Source of the DNA: Desmonostoc muscorum LEGE 12446
GTDB taxonomy: Bacteria; Cyanobacteriota; Cyanobacteriia; Cyanobacteriales; Nostocaceae
Direction of reading: 5' to 3'
Length of the DNA: 64,000 nucleotides
Assembly: GCF_015207005.2 (NCBI RefSeq)
Contig: NZ_JADEXS020000001.1
Coordinates: 4,278,001-4,342,000 of the forward strand
The position numbers and the translations under genes were made by a program. This document shows positions 54,849 through 62,435 of the stretch, piece after piece. The notes under the pieces were generated by a model. It saw only the letters and a program-made list of their open reading frames with translations. It did not search any database and had not been told where the DNA came from. Each line of letters starts with the position of its first letter. Within the stretch, counting starts at the first letter, position 1.

Positions 54849-55045
54849 AGGGATAGTTCAATCAGCTGTTTATCGGGTTCAAGTTCTTCCTGCTGGCTAG
54901 CAACTTCAAGCCAACCCTGGATTGCATCTTTAAGCATTTCTAACAGGTGTTCGTAGCTTTCTCCCCAAGTATGACATCCTGGTAAAGCCGGTACAGAAGC
55001 ACACCAAACACCATCTTCTTCCCAGATAACCGCCTTAATTTTCAT
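54845..55045 (-). CDS. hicB: HicB-family antitoxin
   Basis: HicB antitoxin, 66 residues, partial RNase-H-like fold that binds and blocks HicA. Marks: IKAVIWEEDGVWCASVPALPGCHTWGESYEHLLEMLKDAI. It is short and ends in an acidic tail without the ribbon-helix-helix or HTH DNA-binding domain found in longer HicB, so autoregulation must act otherwise. It is first in the operon (hicB-hicA order). Confidence 0.95.
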   Translation of the reverse strand: MKIKAVIWEEDGVWCASVPALPGCHTWGESYEHLLEMLKDAIQGWLEVASQQEELEPDKQLIELSL

Positions 55046-55104
55046 AATAAATCTGTTGTATTCTCGTGTTGTAAATCTTAGCGTAACTACATTTTATAGT
55101 TGCG

Positions 55105-55122
55105 TAGGCGCCCAAGGTAGGC
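55105..55122. repeat. 18-bp insertion splitting a HIP1 site in repeat copy 2
   Basis: Copy 1 of the direct repeat reads 'gttgcgatcgctcacc', copy 2 reads 'gttgcg' + 'taggcgcccaaggtaggc' + 'atcgctcacc'. Removing the 18 bases restores the HIP1 octamer exactly. Confidence 0.75.
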
Positions 55123-55246
55123 ATCGCTCACCTTAGGCGTTGGTTCCTTCCACTGGGCATACGACCATTTGCAGGAGGTACCAGAAAAACTCGCCGAACG
55201 TGTGCTAGCTAGCAATGGTAATGGTGGTAACGGTAACGGCAAGTAA
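55123..55246. repeat. Copy 2 of the 124-bp direct repeat (EF-G-like 3' end)
   Basis: Plus-strand reading gives the C-terminal residues SLTLGVGSFHWAYDHLQEV to the end with only one amino-acid change (Gly to Ser) and a TAA stop. Homology seems to go a little further left, to about 55091, interrupted by an 18-bp insertion. There is no start codon, so it is a gene-end remnant. Confidence 0.95.
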
Positions 55247-55269
55247 TTGTTTTGAATTTCTCTCAAATC

Positions 55270-55299
55270 AAAGCCCTGCATTTCAATATGCAGGGCTTT
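55270..55299. terminator. Hairpin after repeat copy 2
   Basis: Perfect 12-bp arms 'aaagccctgcat' (55270-55281) and 'atgcagggcttt' (55288-55299) with a 6-base loop. This looks like the original transcript end of the EF-G-like gene, now separated from it by the hicBA insertion. It also lies just past the stop of the small minus-strand pseudogene. Confidence 0.75.
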
Positions 55300-55300
55300 G

Positions 55301-55556
55301 TTAGTGAATGTTTAATATGTTTCGGACGTGCTGTTGAAACGCTAATTTTTCTTTACCCCAACGTTCTTGGAATGCGTGTATATTTTCCAATTTTATTGCT
55401 TTTCCAAATCGAGGGAAATTAATAGTGCAATCAAACACTTTATGGTTTTCTGGAGGATCGTCCCAATTATCCGTTATCCAAACTACTTGTACAAGACGAT
55501 AAATATTAAACCCGTCTCCAGTATTTTTTAGTCCAAATTAATCCATTTAAATCCAT
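55301..55556 (-). pseudogene. Small hypothetical gene disrupted at a homopolymer
   Basis: On the minus strand, ATG 55556 reads MDLNGLIWTK and then shifts frame at a run of six A (plus-strand TTTTTT, 55524-55529). With one A removed the reading goes on as NTGDGFNIYRLVQVVWITD and NHKVFDCTINFPRFGKAIKLE to a TAA at 55301-55303, about 85 residues in all. It may be a fresh pseudogene or a sequencing error. Family not recognised. The gap up to the Uma2 gene at 55741 holds no other feature. Confidence 0.55.
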
Positions 55557-55740
55557 AACTATTTCTCAATCTTGTTCTAATAAAGAAGCTATAGACATAG
55601 TTTTCCCTGAAATATAGCTCAAGTAACAGCACTTATTTTTGCAGATATAATCAAAAGTTTGACAGTTCAGGATTATTCCTTGCTACGATAGTTTAATGCT
55701 GGCTTTTGCAAGCTTAAACCTTAAATTTCAATGGTAAGTG

Positions 55741-56322
55741 ATGGTAACACTGCAATTACAACAATTAAGTGTGCCGCCGGGACATAGAGTAATATTCCAC
55801 GATGTTAGCTGGCAAGAATTTGAGGCAATTTTAGAAGAACTTGGCAACCATCGAGCCACTCGATTGGCTTATAGCTACGGAACTTTGGAGATGAGAATGC
55901 CATTACCGAAGCATGAAAAAGCCAAAGTAATCATTGGAGATTTGGTAAAAATTCTGCTGGAAGAGTTAGAAATTGATTGTGAGACATTTGGCTCAACCAC
56001 TTTCAAACGTGAAGATATGGCTGTTGGTGTAGAGCCTGATGATTCTTTCTACATTCAAAATCATACTCGGATGATTGGGAAAGAACGAATAGACTTAAAA
56101 GTTGACCCACCACCTGACCTTGCAATTGAAGTTGATGTTACTTCCAAAACCCAATTAGATGCTTATGAAGCGCTAGGAGTTCCTGAACTTTGGCGATATG
56201 AAAATGGGAAACTACAAATTAATATTCTTCAGTATGGCAAATATATTGAGTCTGAAATTAGTCATAATTTTCCAAAATTGCTTATTTTTGAAGCAATTCC
56301 CAGTTTTGTCGAACAGAGCTGA
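55741..56322 (+). CDS. Uma2-family (DUF820) putative endonuclease
   Basis: Protein of 193 residues of the Uma2 family, a PD-(D/E)xK-like nuclease group very abundant in cyanobacteria. Marks: LSVPPGHRVIFHDVSWQEFE, the acidic residues of VGVEPDDSFYI, and DLAIEVDVTSKTQLDAYEALGVPELWRY (Glu-Val-Asp and Lys). The start is ATG 55741; the GTG at 55738 is in frame. Function is unproven; often multicopy, possibly linked with mobile or defence DNA. Confidence 0.9.
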   Translation: MVTLQLQQLSVPPGHRVIFHDVSWQEFEAILEELGNHRATRLAYSYGTLEMRMPLPKHEKAKVIIGDLVKILLEELEIDCETFGSTTFKREDMAVGVEPDDSFYIQNHTRMIGKERIDLKVDPPPDLAIEVDVTSKTQLDAYEALGVPELWRYENGKLQINILQYGKYIESEISHNFPKLLIFEAIPSFVEQS

Positions 56323-56439
56323 ACTTTAGGTAGAAGTCCAACACTTAGAGCATTTAGGCAATGGGTAAGAGAGGAAATTCAAAATAATTCGTAATTCGTA
56401 ATTCGTAATTCGTAATTAGACCAAAAATATTTACTCATA

Positions 56440-56471
56440 GATACCCGACTTCTTAAAAAAAGTCGGGTATC
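56440..56471. terminator. Hairpin between converging Uma2 and PBP genes
   Basis: Perfect 11-bp arms 'gatacccgact' (56440-56450) and its complement (56461-56471). The loop holds an A-run. Placed 22 bases beyond the PBP stop and 118 beyond the Uma2 stop, so it may serve both. A tandem 'attcgta' array lies just before it (about 56385-56416). Confidence 0.7.
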
Positions 56472-56492
56472 TTGTCTCTCACGAATGATCAA

Positions 56493-57356
56493 TCAATTAT
56501 CCAAAATCATCGCTTGCTGTCCTTGAGCCGAAGTTGCATAACCTAAAAATGCTTGAACTCCAGGACTAGCAGGATTTTTATAGACATAATATAACTGCCG
56601 TTGGTAGGGATAACCACTTGCATCTGGCGTTAACCCGTCAATTGGAACAAATCGCACTGTTTGCTGATTAGCAACCTGTGCAAAAGTAGCATAGCCGATG
56701 CCATCAGTTCCTAAAGCTTGGAGTAGGGGAGTTGTGGCATCTCGTTGCAACGTTGTGATGTTTGGTGCTGCGCCAAAATTAGCTCCTTTTAGCACTATTT
56801 CCTGAAATGCTTGATGAGTTCCACTAACTGCTGGTCGATTAATAACTCGGATAGTTCCATTGTTACCACCTACGGCTGACCAGTTGTTAATTTTGCCCTG
56901 AAAAATATCTGCGGCTTGGGCGCTGGTTAATCCTTGATTGAAAGGATTTGCTTTGCCAACCACAAGAGCGATCGCATCTGTTGTCACAGATACCGCCACT
57001 AATCCCTGACTCTGTTCTTGTGCAGTCAAGGGTCGAGATACCGCTGCAATATCCGTTTTACCTGCTAACAAATCCGCGATACCATTTTGAGAACCATTGG
57101 CACTAGTAATAACATTTGCACCCGGAAATTGCCTCTCAAAAGTTCTTTTGAGATTTTGGTTAATTGTCACCATGCTAGTAGAACCGTCTATTCTTACAGT
57201 AGTACCACTAGGTACTGAATCTGGGCCTGGGGAAAAATTAGTAACTGGTATTACAGGTGCTGATTCCCGGTTGGAAAAGAACCAGTAGCCACCACCGATT
57301 AAAGCGAAAAAAATCAGGATAAAAACAATTGGAGGAGGAGCGTTTTTTTGACTCAT
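56493..57356 (-). CDS. Membrane-anchored PstS-like substrate-binding protein
   Basis: Protein of 287 residues: a membrane anchor (FILIFFALIGGGYWFF, about 12-27) and an extracytoplasmic periplasmic-binding domain of the PstS (PBP_like_2) class. Ligand-loop motifs are VRIDGSTSM, GSQNGIADLLAGKTDIAAVSRPL and the NRPAVSGT loop, at the places where phosphate-binding PstS proteins hold their anion. It has no lipobox and no transporter genes beside it, so it is more likely a sensor than an importer component. The gene follows the PspA-like gene with a six-base gap (one operon), and the same domain type is fused to CHAT proteases in the divergent operon. Confidence 0.88.
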   Translation of the reverse strand: MSQKNAPPPIVFILIFFALIGGGYWFFSNRESAPVIPVTNFSPGPDSVPSGTTVRIDGSTSMVTINQNLKRTFERQFPGANVITSANGSQNGIADLLAGKTDIAAVSRPLTAQEQSQGLVAVSVTTDAIALVVGKANPFNQGLTSAQAADIFQGKINNWSAVGGNNGTIRVINRPAVSGTHQAFQEIVLKGANFGAAPNITTLQRDATTPLLQALGTDGIGYATFAQVANQQTVRFVPIDGLTPDASGYPYQRQLYYVYKNPASPGVQAFLGYATSAQGQQAMILDN

Positions 57357-57362
57357 AACTTT

Positions 57363-58076
57363 TTACTCTGGTACTTTTTCAATACTTGATTCAGCTAACA
57401 TCTGCAAACGACGAGATACTTCGTCATCTACAGTCATACGTTCTATTTCTGCTTGGAGTTTTTCAGTTGGGTTTTCAGATATTTCAGCTAAAGCGCCTGT
57501 TTTTAAATTCCGCCGCTCAACTGCACTTTTAGCTTTTTCAAAGTCACTTTTAGCCGAACCAATGTCAAATTCATTATTGACTTTGGTAATCATTGCTAGT
57601 GCTTCGTTCACCTCTGACATATCTTTCATATTTTGCATGTCAGCTTTGTAGGCTTCTAGCTTCATGCGCTCTCGATTTAGCTTGTCTTTGGAAGCATTTA
57701 CAGCCGATTCGGCTTGCTTGACTAACTCCTCCAACTTCGGCAAGATTTGCTCTGTCTGAATTGCTTTGGTCATTGCCATCCGTGCTGCTTCTGGATTACC
57801 ACTGCGCTGAGCAATATTTGCTTGCTGTTCTAAAGTCCTTAATTCTTTGACTTTTGTCTCATATTTGTTTTTGGCTGTTTTGTAAGAACCTTCTTGCATA
57901 GCAACAGCTTCAGCCAGCTTTTGGACGGATTCTTGCATTGATTGAAGTGATTCTTCAGCTACGGCAACAGCTACTTTACCACCAGATTCTATCGGCATTC
58001 CCCATAGCCAATTCCAAGTACCGACTATGGTTCGTCCGGCTTTTTCACCCATTAACCAGTACATAACTTTTTTCAT
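57363..58076 (-). CDS. PspA/IM30-like coiled-coil protein
   Basis: Protein of 237 residues from ATG 58076 (an in-frame ATG at 58085 adds three). After a short hydrophobic N-terminal part (VMYWLMGEKAGRTIVGTWNWLWG) it is a long coiled coil (about 40-200; EESLQSMQESVQKLAEAVAMQEGS, LRTLEQQANIAQRSGNPEAA) as in PspA/IM30/Vipp1 ESCRT-III-like proteins that protect membranes. The N-terminal amphipathic helix differs from classical PspA, so the family call rests mainly on the coiled-coil pattern. First gene of the operon with the PstS-like protein; 585 bases from the divergent sigma-like gene. Confidence 0.75.
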   Translation of the reverse strand: MKKVMYWLMGEKAGRTIVGTWNWLWGMPIESGGKVAVAVAEESLQSMQESVQKLAEAVAMQEGSYKTAKNKYETKVKELRTLEQQANIAQRSGNPEAARMAMTKAIQTEQILPKLEELVKQAESAVNASKDKLNRERMKLEAYKADMQNMKDMSEVNEALAMITKVNNEFDIGSAKSDFEKAKSAVERRNLKTGALAEISENPTEKLQAEIERMTVDDEVSRRLQMLAESSIEKVPE

Positions 58077-58085
58077 ATAACACAC

Positions 58086-58660
58086 CTATTTCACTAAGAT
58101 TGCTTTGAATCAGATACAGCAAGTTTTATGATTGCGACTCTTATTAGATTTACATCCAGTATTTTTATTTTTATGAAATGACTGAGGATGAATGGCACTA
58201 AAATAAAAGTGAATTTTTAGACTTAATGGAGCGCGATCGCTCTTTTCCCAAAGAACCAGGACTTACTACACACAGGTAACGGAAAATCAAACCGCAGAGG
58301 ACGCAGAGAACACAGAGAAATAGGAGTTTAAGAGAGTTGTTGCCTAAGTTATTGGTTTCCGATTGCTCTTAGTCTTATTAGATTCACATCCAATATTTCT
58401 ATCTTTATGAAATGACTCAGTATAAAGGGCAATAAAATAAACCCAAATCCTTGATAGAAAAGGCTTTTGGGTTTTAGCCTAACGTCGTGCCATGCTATCT
58501 ATGAATTTTCTCTGGCAAGAGTAATAAAAACTTTTTGATATTTGTAACATCCACAAGTAATAACTGAATTAAAAATCAGGTAAACTCAAGCAGCAAAAGC
58601 TTTTTTGTCTTTCGGGTAAGTAGTTAATACCCACTCAAGCAGCTTGGGAGAAAAATCGTT
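58086..58660. other. Divergent regulatory gap between the PspA and CHAT operons
   Basis: Holds both promoters. A small dispersed element lies at 58258-58350. The phrase 'ttattagatt(t/c)acatccaatatttctatctttatgaaatgactcag' is duplicated in near-copies starting about 58141 and 58376, so part of the region is an imperfect direct repeat. No gene. Confidence 0.55.
58258..58350. repeat. Small dispersed element (relative of 2507-2618)
   Basis: Starts 'aggacttactacacacagg', contains 'accgcagaggacgcagag' and ends 'agagagttgttgcctaagt'. Order and words match the element at 2507-2618. Confidence 0.6.
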
Positions 58661-59377
58661 GTGGATGAACAACTTAAAAAACTAATTGATGAGGTATGCT
58701 GCTACCCAGACCCCAGTCCAGCGAGGCAGAAAGCATTAAACAGACTGCTTGTGCTTATTCAACAACTCCCTGGTATTTATAAATCTGGGCACCAAGACTA
58801 TTTAGAAGCGTTAAATCTAACTTGGGAATGGGTGAGCCGGAAGATTTGTGCATTTGAAGCGCGATCACGAAGTGACTCCGAAGGAGTATCGCCTTCTCTG
58901 CAACAAAGCCTAGTAATCTGGATTAATGGCTTTCTCAAGTGGCGGATTAAAGATTTATACATCTCAGACAGTAATTATACTATTAGTTTAGACAGACTTA
59001 CCCGTAACGATGAGGGCGACGAAACAAGCCTGCTGAATATCTTGCCAGACCGTCACTCACAAAGTATTACCTTAGATTTACTGGATATCAAAATTGCCCA
59101 AATTCAGGAAAATCAGCGTCAGTGCCTTGGAAAACGCATCTGGCAATACATTGAGCAAGATGAAGAAGGTAAATTAACAGCTAGTCATCTGCGAAAAAAA
59201 CCAGAATGCCATTGTCAGTTATTGGCAATGCGCTTACTTGTGGAAAATCCACCTCATAAAATCTCTGATATTGCTAGAGATTTAAATATAAGCAATCAAA
59301 CTCTTTACTCTCACTGGAAGAAAAATTGTCTTCCCCTGTTAAGAGAAATTGGGATTAATTTCGGATACGACCAATGA
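58661..59377 (+). CDS. Sigma-70-like transcription regulator of the CHAT operon
   Basis: Protein of 238 residues, GTG start with 'gggag' ten bases before. The central part (YLEALNLTWEWVSRKICAFE and VIWINGFLKWRIKDLYI) fits a divergent sigma-70 region 2. The C-terminus carries a helix-turn-helix of region-4 type, KISDIARDLNISNQTLYSHW. The gene overlaps the DUF1822 gene by four bases (ATGA), so the two are translationally coupled. An eight-codon insertion in frame (58867-58890) lies near residue 70. It may direct RNA polymerase to this operon or be a DNA-binding sensor; sigma activity is inference. Confidence 0.7.
   Translation: MDEQLKKLIDEVCCYPDPSPARQKALNRLLVLIQQLPGIYKSGHQDYLEALNLTWEWVSRKICAFEARSRSDSEGVSPSLQQSLVIWINGFLKWRIKDLYISDSNYTISLDRLTRNDEGDETSLLNILPDRHSQSITLDLLDIKIAQIQENQRQCLGKRIWQYIEQDEEGKLTASHLRKKPECHCQLLAMRLLVENPPHKISDIARDLNISNQTLYSHWKKNCLPLLREIGINFGYDQ
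58867..58890. repeat. 24-bp in-frame insertion in a HIP1 site
   Basis: 'gcgatc' + 24 bases ('acgaagtgactccgaagg' ...) + 'gcc': removal restores a HIP1 octamer and leaves the frame intact. The inserted piece contains the small palindrome 'actccgaaggagt'. Confidence 0.7.
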
Positions 59378-60279
59378 GTAGCACACAATCACATGTTTTA
59401 AGCGTCCCTCTCCCTCCAAATGCCCATCGTTGGGCTGAGGAATTTGCCGCCCAGCAAGATAACCCCCAAAAGGGAAAACAAGTTTATCTTAATACCCTAG
59501 CCGTTTATGCCGTTCACAGTTATCTCAAATGGCTAAACATTCAAACAGCCCTAAATCAAGGCGATAGCTGGCATCGCGGTTTAAGGGCGATTTTTGATGT
59601 TGCTGACTTAGTGTTGCCTGGTGTTGGCAAACTTGAATGTCGTCCGGTGTTACCGGGTGAGGTTGCCATCGTCTTACCTCCGACGATGACACAGGATCGC
59701 ATTGGTTATGTAGCAGTTCAGTTTAATCAGCAGTTAGATTATGTAGAATTACTGGGATTTACCCCAGCAGTGACGATGACTGAATCACCACAAATACTGG
59801 AAATAGGACAATTACAATCTTTTGATGCTCTTTTCGAGATTATACATAGGCGTTCGCTATTGGTAAATCTGCGTCAATGGGTGACGGGAATCTTCCAAGC
59901 AGATTGGCAACCCCCAGAGTTAGTGTTTGCTAACAATTTCAGAAGCAGTACTACAATGACTCGCCCTTCCACAAATTCCATCAGTCGGGCAAAAGTGATT
60001 AACTTAGGCAGACAAGTGCTGTTGTTAGTGCAGTTAACTCCCACCGACAGTGAAGTTTTCGACATTCGCCTGCGGGTTTATCCGGGTGATGATGCTATTC
60101 ATCTACCAGCTTCTTTACAACTGATAGTCCTTGATACAGATGGAAACACTGGCATGGAAGTGCAAGCAAGAAGCTCAGATGATTGGATGCAACTAGAGTT
60201 TAGCTGCCAACACGAGGAAAAATTCAGTGTCAAGATAGTGTTAGGGGAAACAAGTCTGATGGAAGAGTTTGTTGTTTAA
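59374..60279 (+). CDS. DUF1822 family protein
   Basis: Protein of 301 residues of the cyanobacteria-specific DUF1822 family. Marks: LSVPLPPNAHRWAEEFAAQQ, the conserved YLNTLAVYAVHSYLKWLNI helix, LPGVGKLECRPVLPGE, and a C-terminal beta-rich part (QVLLLVQLTPTDSEVFDIRL). DUF1822 genes often lie beside CHAT-protease genes in cyanobacteria (from memory), as here; it may be the substrate or adaptor of the CHAT protease. It sits between the sigma-like gene (4-base overlap) and the first CHAT gene (21-base gap). Confidence 0.88.
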   Translation: MSSTQSHVLSVPLPPNAHRWAEEFAAQQDNPQKGKQVYLNTLAVYAVHSYLKWLNIQTALNQGDSWHRGLRAIFDVADLVLPGVGKLECRPVLPGEVAIVLPPTMTQDRIGYVAVQFNQQLDYVELLGFTPAVTMTESPQILEIGQLQSFDALFEIIHRRSLLVNLRQWVTGIFQADWQPPELVFANNFRSSTTMTRPSTNSISRAKVINLGRQVLLLVQLTPTDSEVFDIRLRVYPGDDAIHLPASLQLIVLDTDGNTGMEVQARSSDDWMQLEFSCQHEEKFSVKIVLGETSLMEEFVV

Positions 60280-60300
60280 AACAAACAAAAGGAGACAACA

Positions 60301-62421
60301 ATGGCGATCGTCAAGTTGAAATTCAGACGCAATTCACCAGATGGATTTCTGGTGATTCTGACGGTGAAGAACTTGGATGAAGAAACAGAAGGGTTTCTAC
60401 CTCCGTTACCAGCAAATTTAGAATCATCCTTTAATGAATGGCAGTCAGCCTATCGCCAAATCGAGGCTGTGCGTTCTTGTGCTACGTTCCGTCTCACACC
60501 CAAAAGTGCCACAATTCATTCCCACGCGGAACAGACTGCCGCAGTCAAAGACCAGCTAAATCAATGGCTGAATACTTCCGATTACAAGTGGCGACCAATT
60601 CGGGATAGACTAATTGCGATCGCTCAGCAATTGCATCAGTCAAATGAAGAAATTCGCGTCATCATCGATGCCAAAGATATCGACTTACGCCGCCTTCCTT
60701 GGCAAGAATGGAATTTATTTGAAGAACACTATCCCAACGCCGAAATTGCTCTCAGTGCGCCCAAAAATAAAAATAAACAGAGCGATAAACTAGTTCCTCA
60801 AAGCCAACATATCAGAATTTTAGTTGCTGTTGGTAGGAGCGATGGTATTAATACAAAAGATGACTTAAAACTAATTCAGGATTTAGAAAAAGATGGAGTG
60901 GAAGTACTCTGTTTAATGCAGCCTAGCCGCAAAGATTTGTGTGAAGCGCTTTGGGATGACCAAGGTTATCATATTTTTGTGTTTACAGGGCACAGTGGAA
61001 GTCAAGAAGATGGACAGATAGGTTGGATTGAACTCAATGACAAAGATAGGTTGAGTATTGAAGATTTTAAGGAGGCTTTAAAGCAAGCTATTGATAAAGG
61101 ATTACAGTTAGCAATTTTTAATTCCTGCGATGGTCTGGGATTAGCTAACGAACTTGCACAACTACATTTGCCTCAAGTTATTGTCATGCGGGAACCAGTA
61201 CCTGACCCCGTAGCAATAGACTTTTTAAGGTACTTTTTCAAAGAATTTACCCATAATCATAAATCACTATTTACTTCTGTTAAAAAAGCACGGAAACGCC
61301 TAGAACATTTTAAGTCAGATTACCCTGGTGCAATTTGGTTGCCAACAATTTGTATCCAAGCCAATATTGAACCATTGACTTGGGAAGAATTGCGCGGAAT
61401 TTCTCCGCCAAAGCCGATTAAAATCGAGCCAGAGAATTCAAATCATAAACTCAAAAAAAACATTAAGCCGTGGTTATTAATTGGTTTGGTTGGTGTGGTT
61501 GTTAGCGGTGGTGTATTATATTCTTTGATTAGCAAAAAACACGACTCCGATTTTAGTTCCATCACTGCTCCCGAAGGAACATGGTTTTATGGTGGTAGTA
61601 CATCTTGGGCATCAATTCGCAAATATATAGATCCTGAAATCAAAAAAGCCCATCCGAAATTTGAATTACGTTATACCGATCCAATTAAGGGTACACCAGG
61701 TTCTGGTATGGGAATTCGGATGTTGTTGGAAGGACAATTGACCTTTTCTCAATCGTCCCGCCCGATCGCAGAAAGAGAGTATCAACAATCTCAACAACGG
61801 GGATTGCTAAAACAAATTCCAGTGGGTTTGGAAGGATTAGCGATCGCTGTTCACCCCAATCTGCAAATTCCAGGGTTAACTCTAACACAAATCAAAGATA
61901 TTTATACAGGTAAAATAACTAACTGGAAACAAGTCGGCGGTCCCGATCTAAAAATTACTGCCTACTCACGTCACTTTGAAGACGGAGGCACTGTCGAGTT
62001 TTTAGTTGACAATATTCTCGGTGAAGAAAAACTCGGAAGTAACGTAGTATACGTTTACAATACAACAGATGGTCTGAGAAAATTAGCAAGCGATCGCAGC
62101 GGTATTTACTATGCTTCGGCACCAGAAGTTGTTCCCCAATGTACGGTTAAGTCATTGCCAATCGCCAAAGAAGGCAACAATTTTGTAGCTCCTTACATAG
62201 AACCTTTGATTAAAGGCGATCAATGTCTAAATCAGCGCAACAAGTTAAACATCGATGCTTTCAAAACAGGTGAGTATCCAATTACACGTCAGATGTTTGT
62301 CATAGTTAAGCAAGATAATGGCAATTTAGAACAACAAGCGGGCGAAGCATACGCCAAAATGCTACTAACAAATCAAGGACAAAAACTGATGAATGAAGCT
62401 GGATTTGTGCGTATCCGTTGA
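60301..62421 (+). CDS. CHAT protease - transmembrane - PstS-like binding domain fusion, paralog 1
   Basis: Protein of 706 residues with three parts. Residues about 1-375 are cytosolic: an N-terminal alpha/beta region, then a CHAT (caspase-like) protease with the dyad His231 in FVFTGHSGSQEDG and Cys276 in AIFNSCDGLGLANELA. A single membrane helix (about 390-409, PWLLIGLVGVVVSGGVLYSL, preceded by lysines, so N-in) follows. Residues about 418-706 are an extracytoplasmic PstS-like binding domain: YGGSTSWASIR, GSGMGIRMLLEGQLTFSQSSRPI, GLTLTQIKDIYTGKITNWK and a DGGT ligand loop in SRHFEDGGTVEF. A strong AAGGAGA site lies nine bases before ATG. The design suggests outside ligand sensing coupled to inside proteolysis. 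Confidence 0.92.
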   Translation: MAIVKLKFRRNSPDGFLVILTVKNLDEETEGFLPPLPANLESSFNEWQSAYRQIEAVRSCATFRLTPKSATIHSHAEQTAAVKDQLNQWLNTSDYKWRPIRDRLIAIAQQLHQSNEEIRVIIDAKDIDLRRLPWQEWNLFEEHYPNAEIALSAPKNKNKQSDKLVPQSQHIRILVAVGRSDGINTKDDLKLIQDLEKDGVEVLCLMQPSRKDLCEALWDDQGYHIFVFTGHSGSQEDGQIGWIELNDKDRLSIEDFKEALKQAIDKGLQLAIFNSCDGLGLANELAQLHLPQVIVMREPVPDPVAIDFLRYFFKEFTHNHKSLFTSVKKARKRLEHFKSDYPGAIWLPTICIQANIEPLTWEELRGISPPKPIKIEPENSNHKLKKNIKPWLLIGLVGVVVSGGVLYSLISKKHDSDFSSITAPEGTWFYGGSTSWASIRKYIDPEIKKAHPKFELRYTDPIKGTPGSGMGIRMLLEGQLTFSQSSRPIAEREYQQSQQRGLLKQIPVGLEGLAIAVHPNLQIPGLTLTQIKDIYTGKITNWKQVGGPDLKITAYSRHFEDGGTVEFLVDNILGEEKLGSNVVYVYNTTDGLRKLASDRSGIYYASAPEVVPQCTVKSLPIAKEGNNFVAPYIEPLIKGDQCLNQRNKLNIDAFKTGEYPITRQMFVIVKQDNGNLEQQAGEAYAKMLLTNQGQKLMNEAGFVRIR

Positions 62422-62435
62422 GTAAGGAGACAGCA

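Noticed and set aside
54430..55246. Target-site duplication of an insertion sequence around hicBA
   Set aside because: The repeats are 124 bp long and differ at nine sites; there is no transposase. Gene-end replacement or recombination fits better.
56493..57356. Classical phosphate importer subunit PstS
   Set aside because: No pstC, pstA or pstB near, it has a membrane anchor instead of a lipoprotein signal, and it is in an operon with a PspA-like gene.
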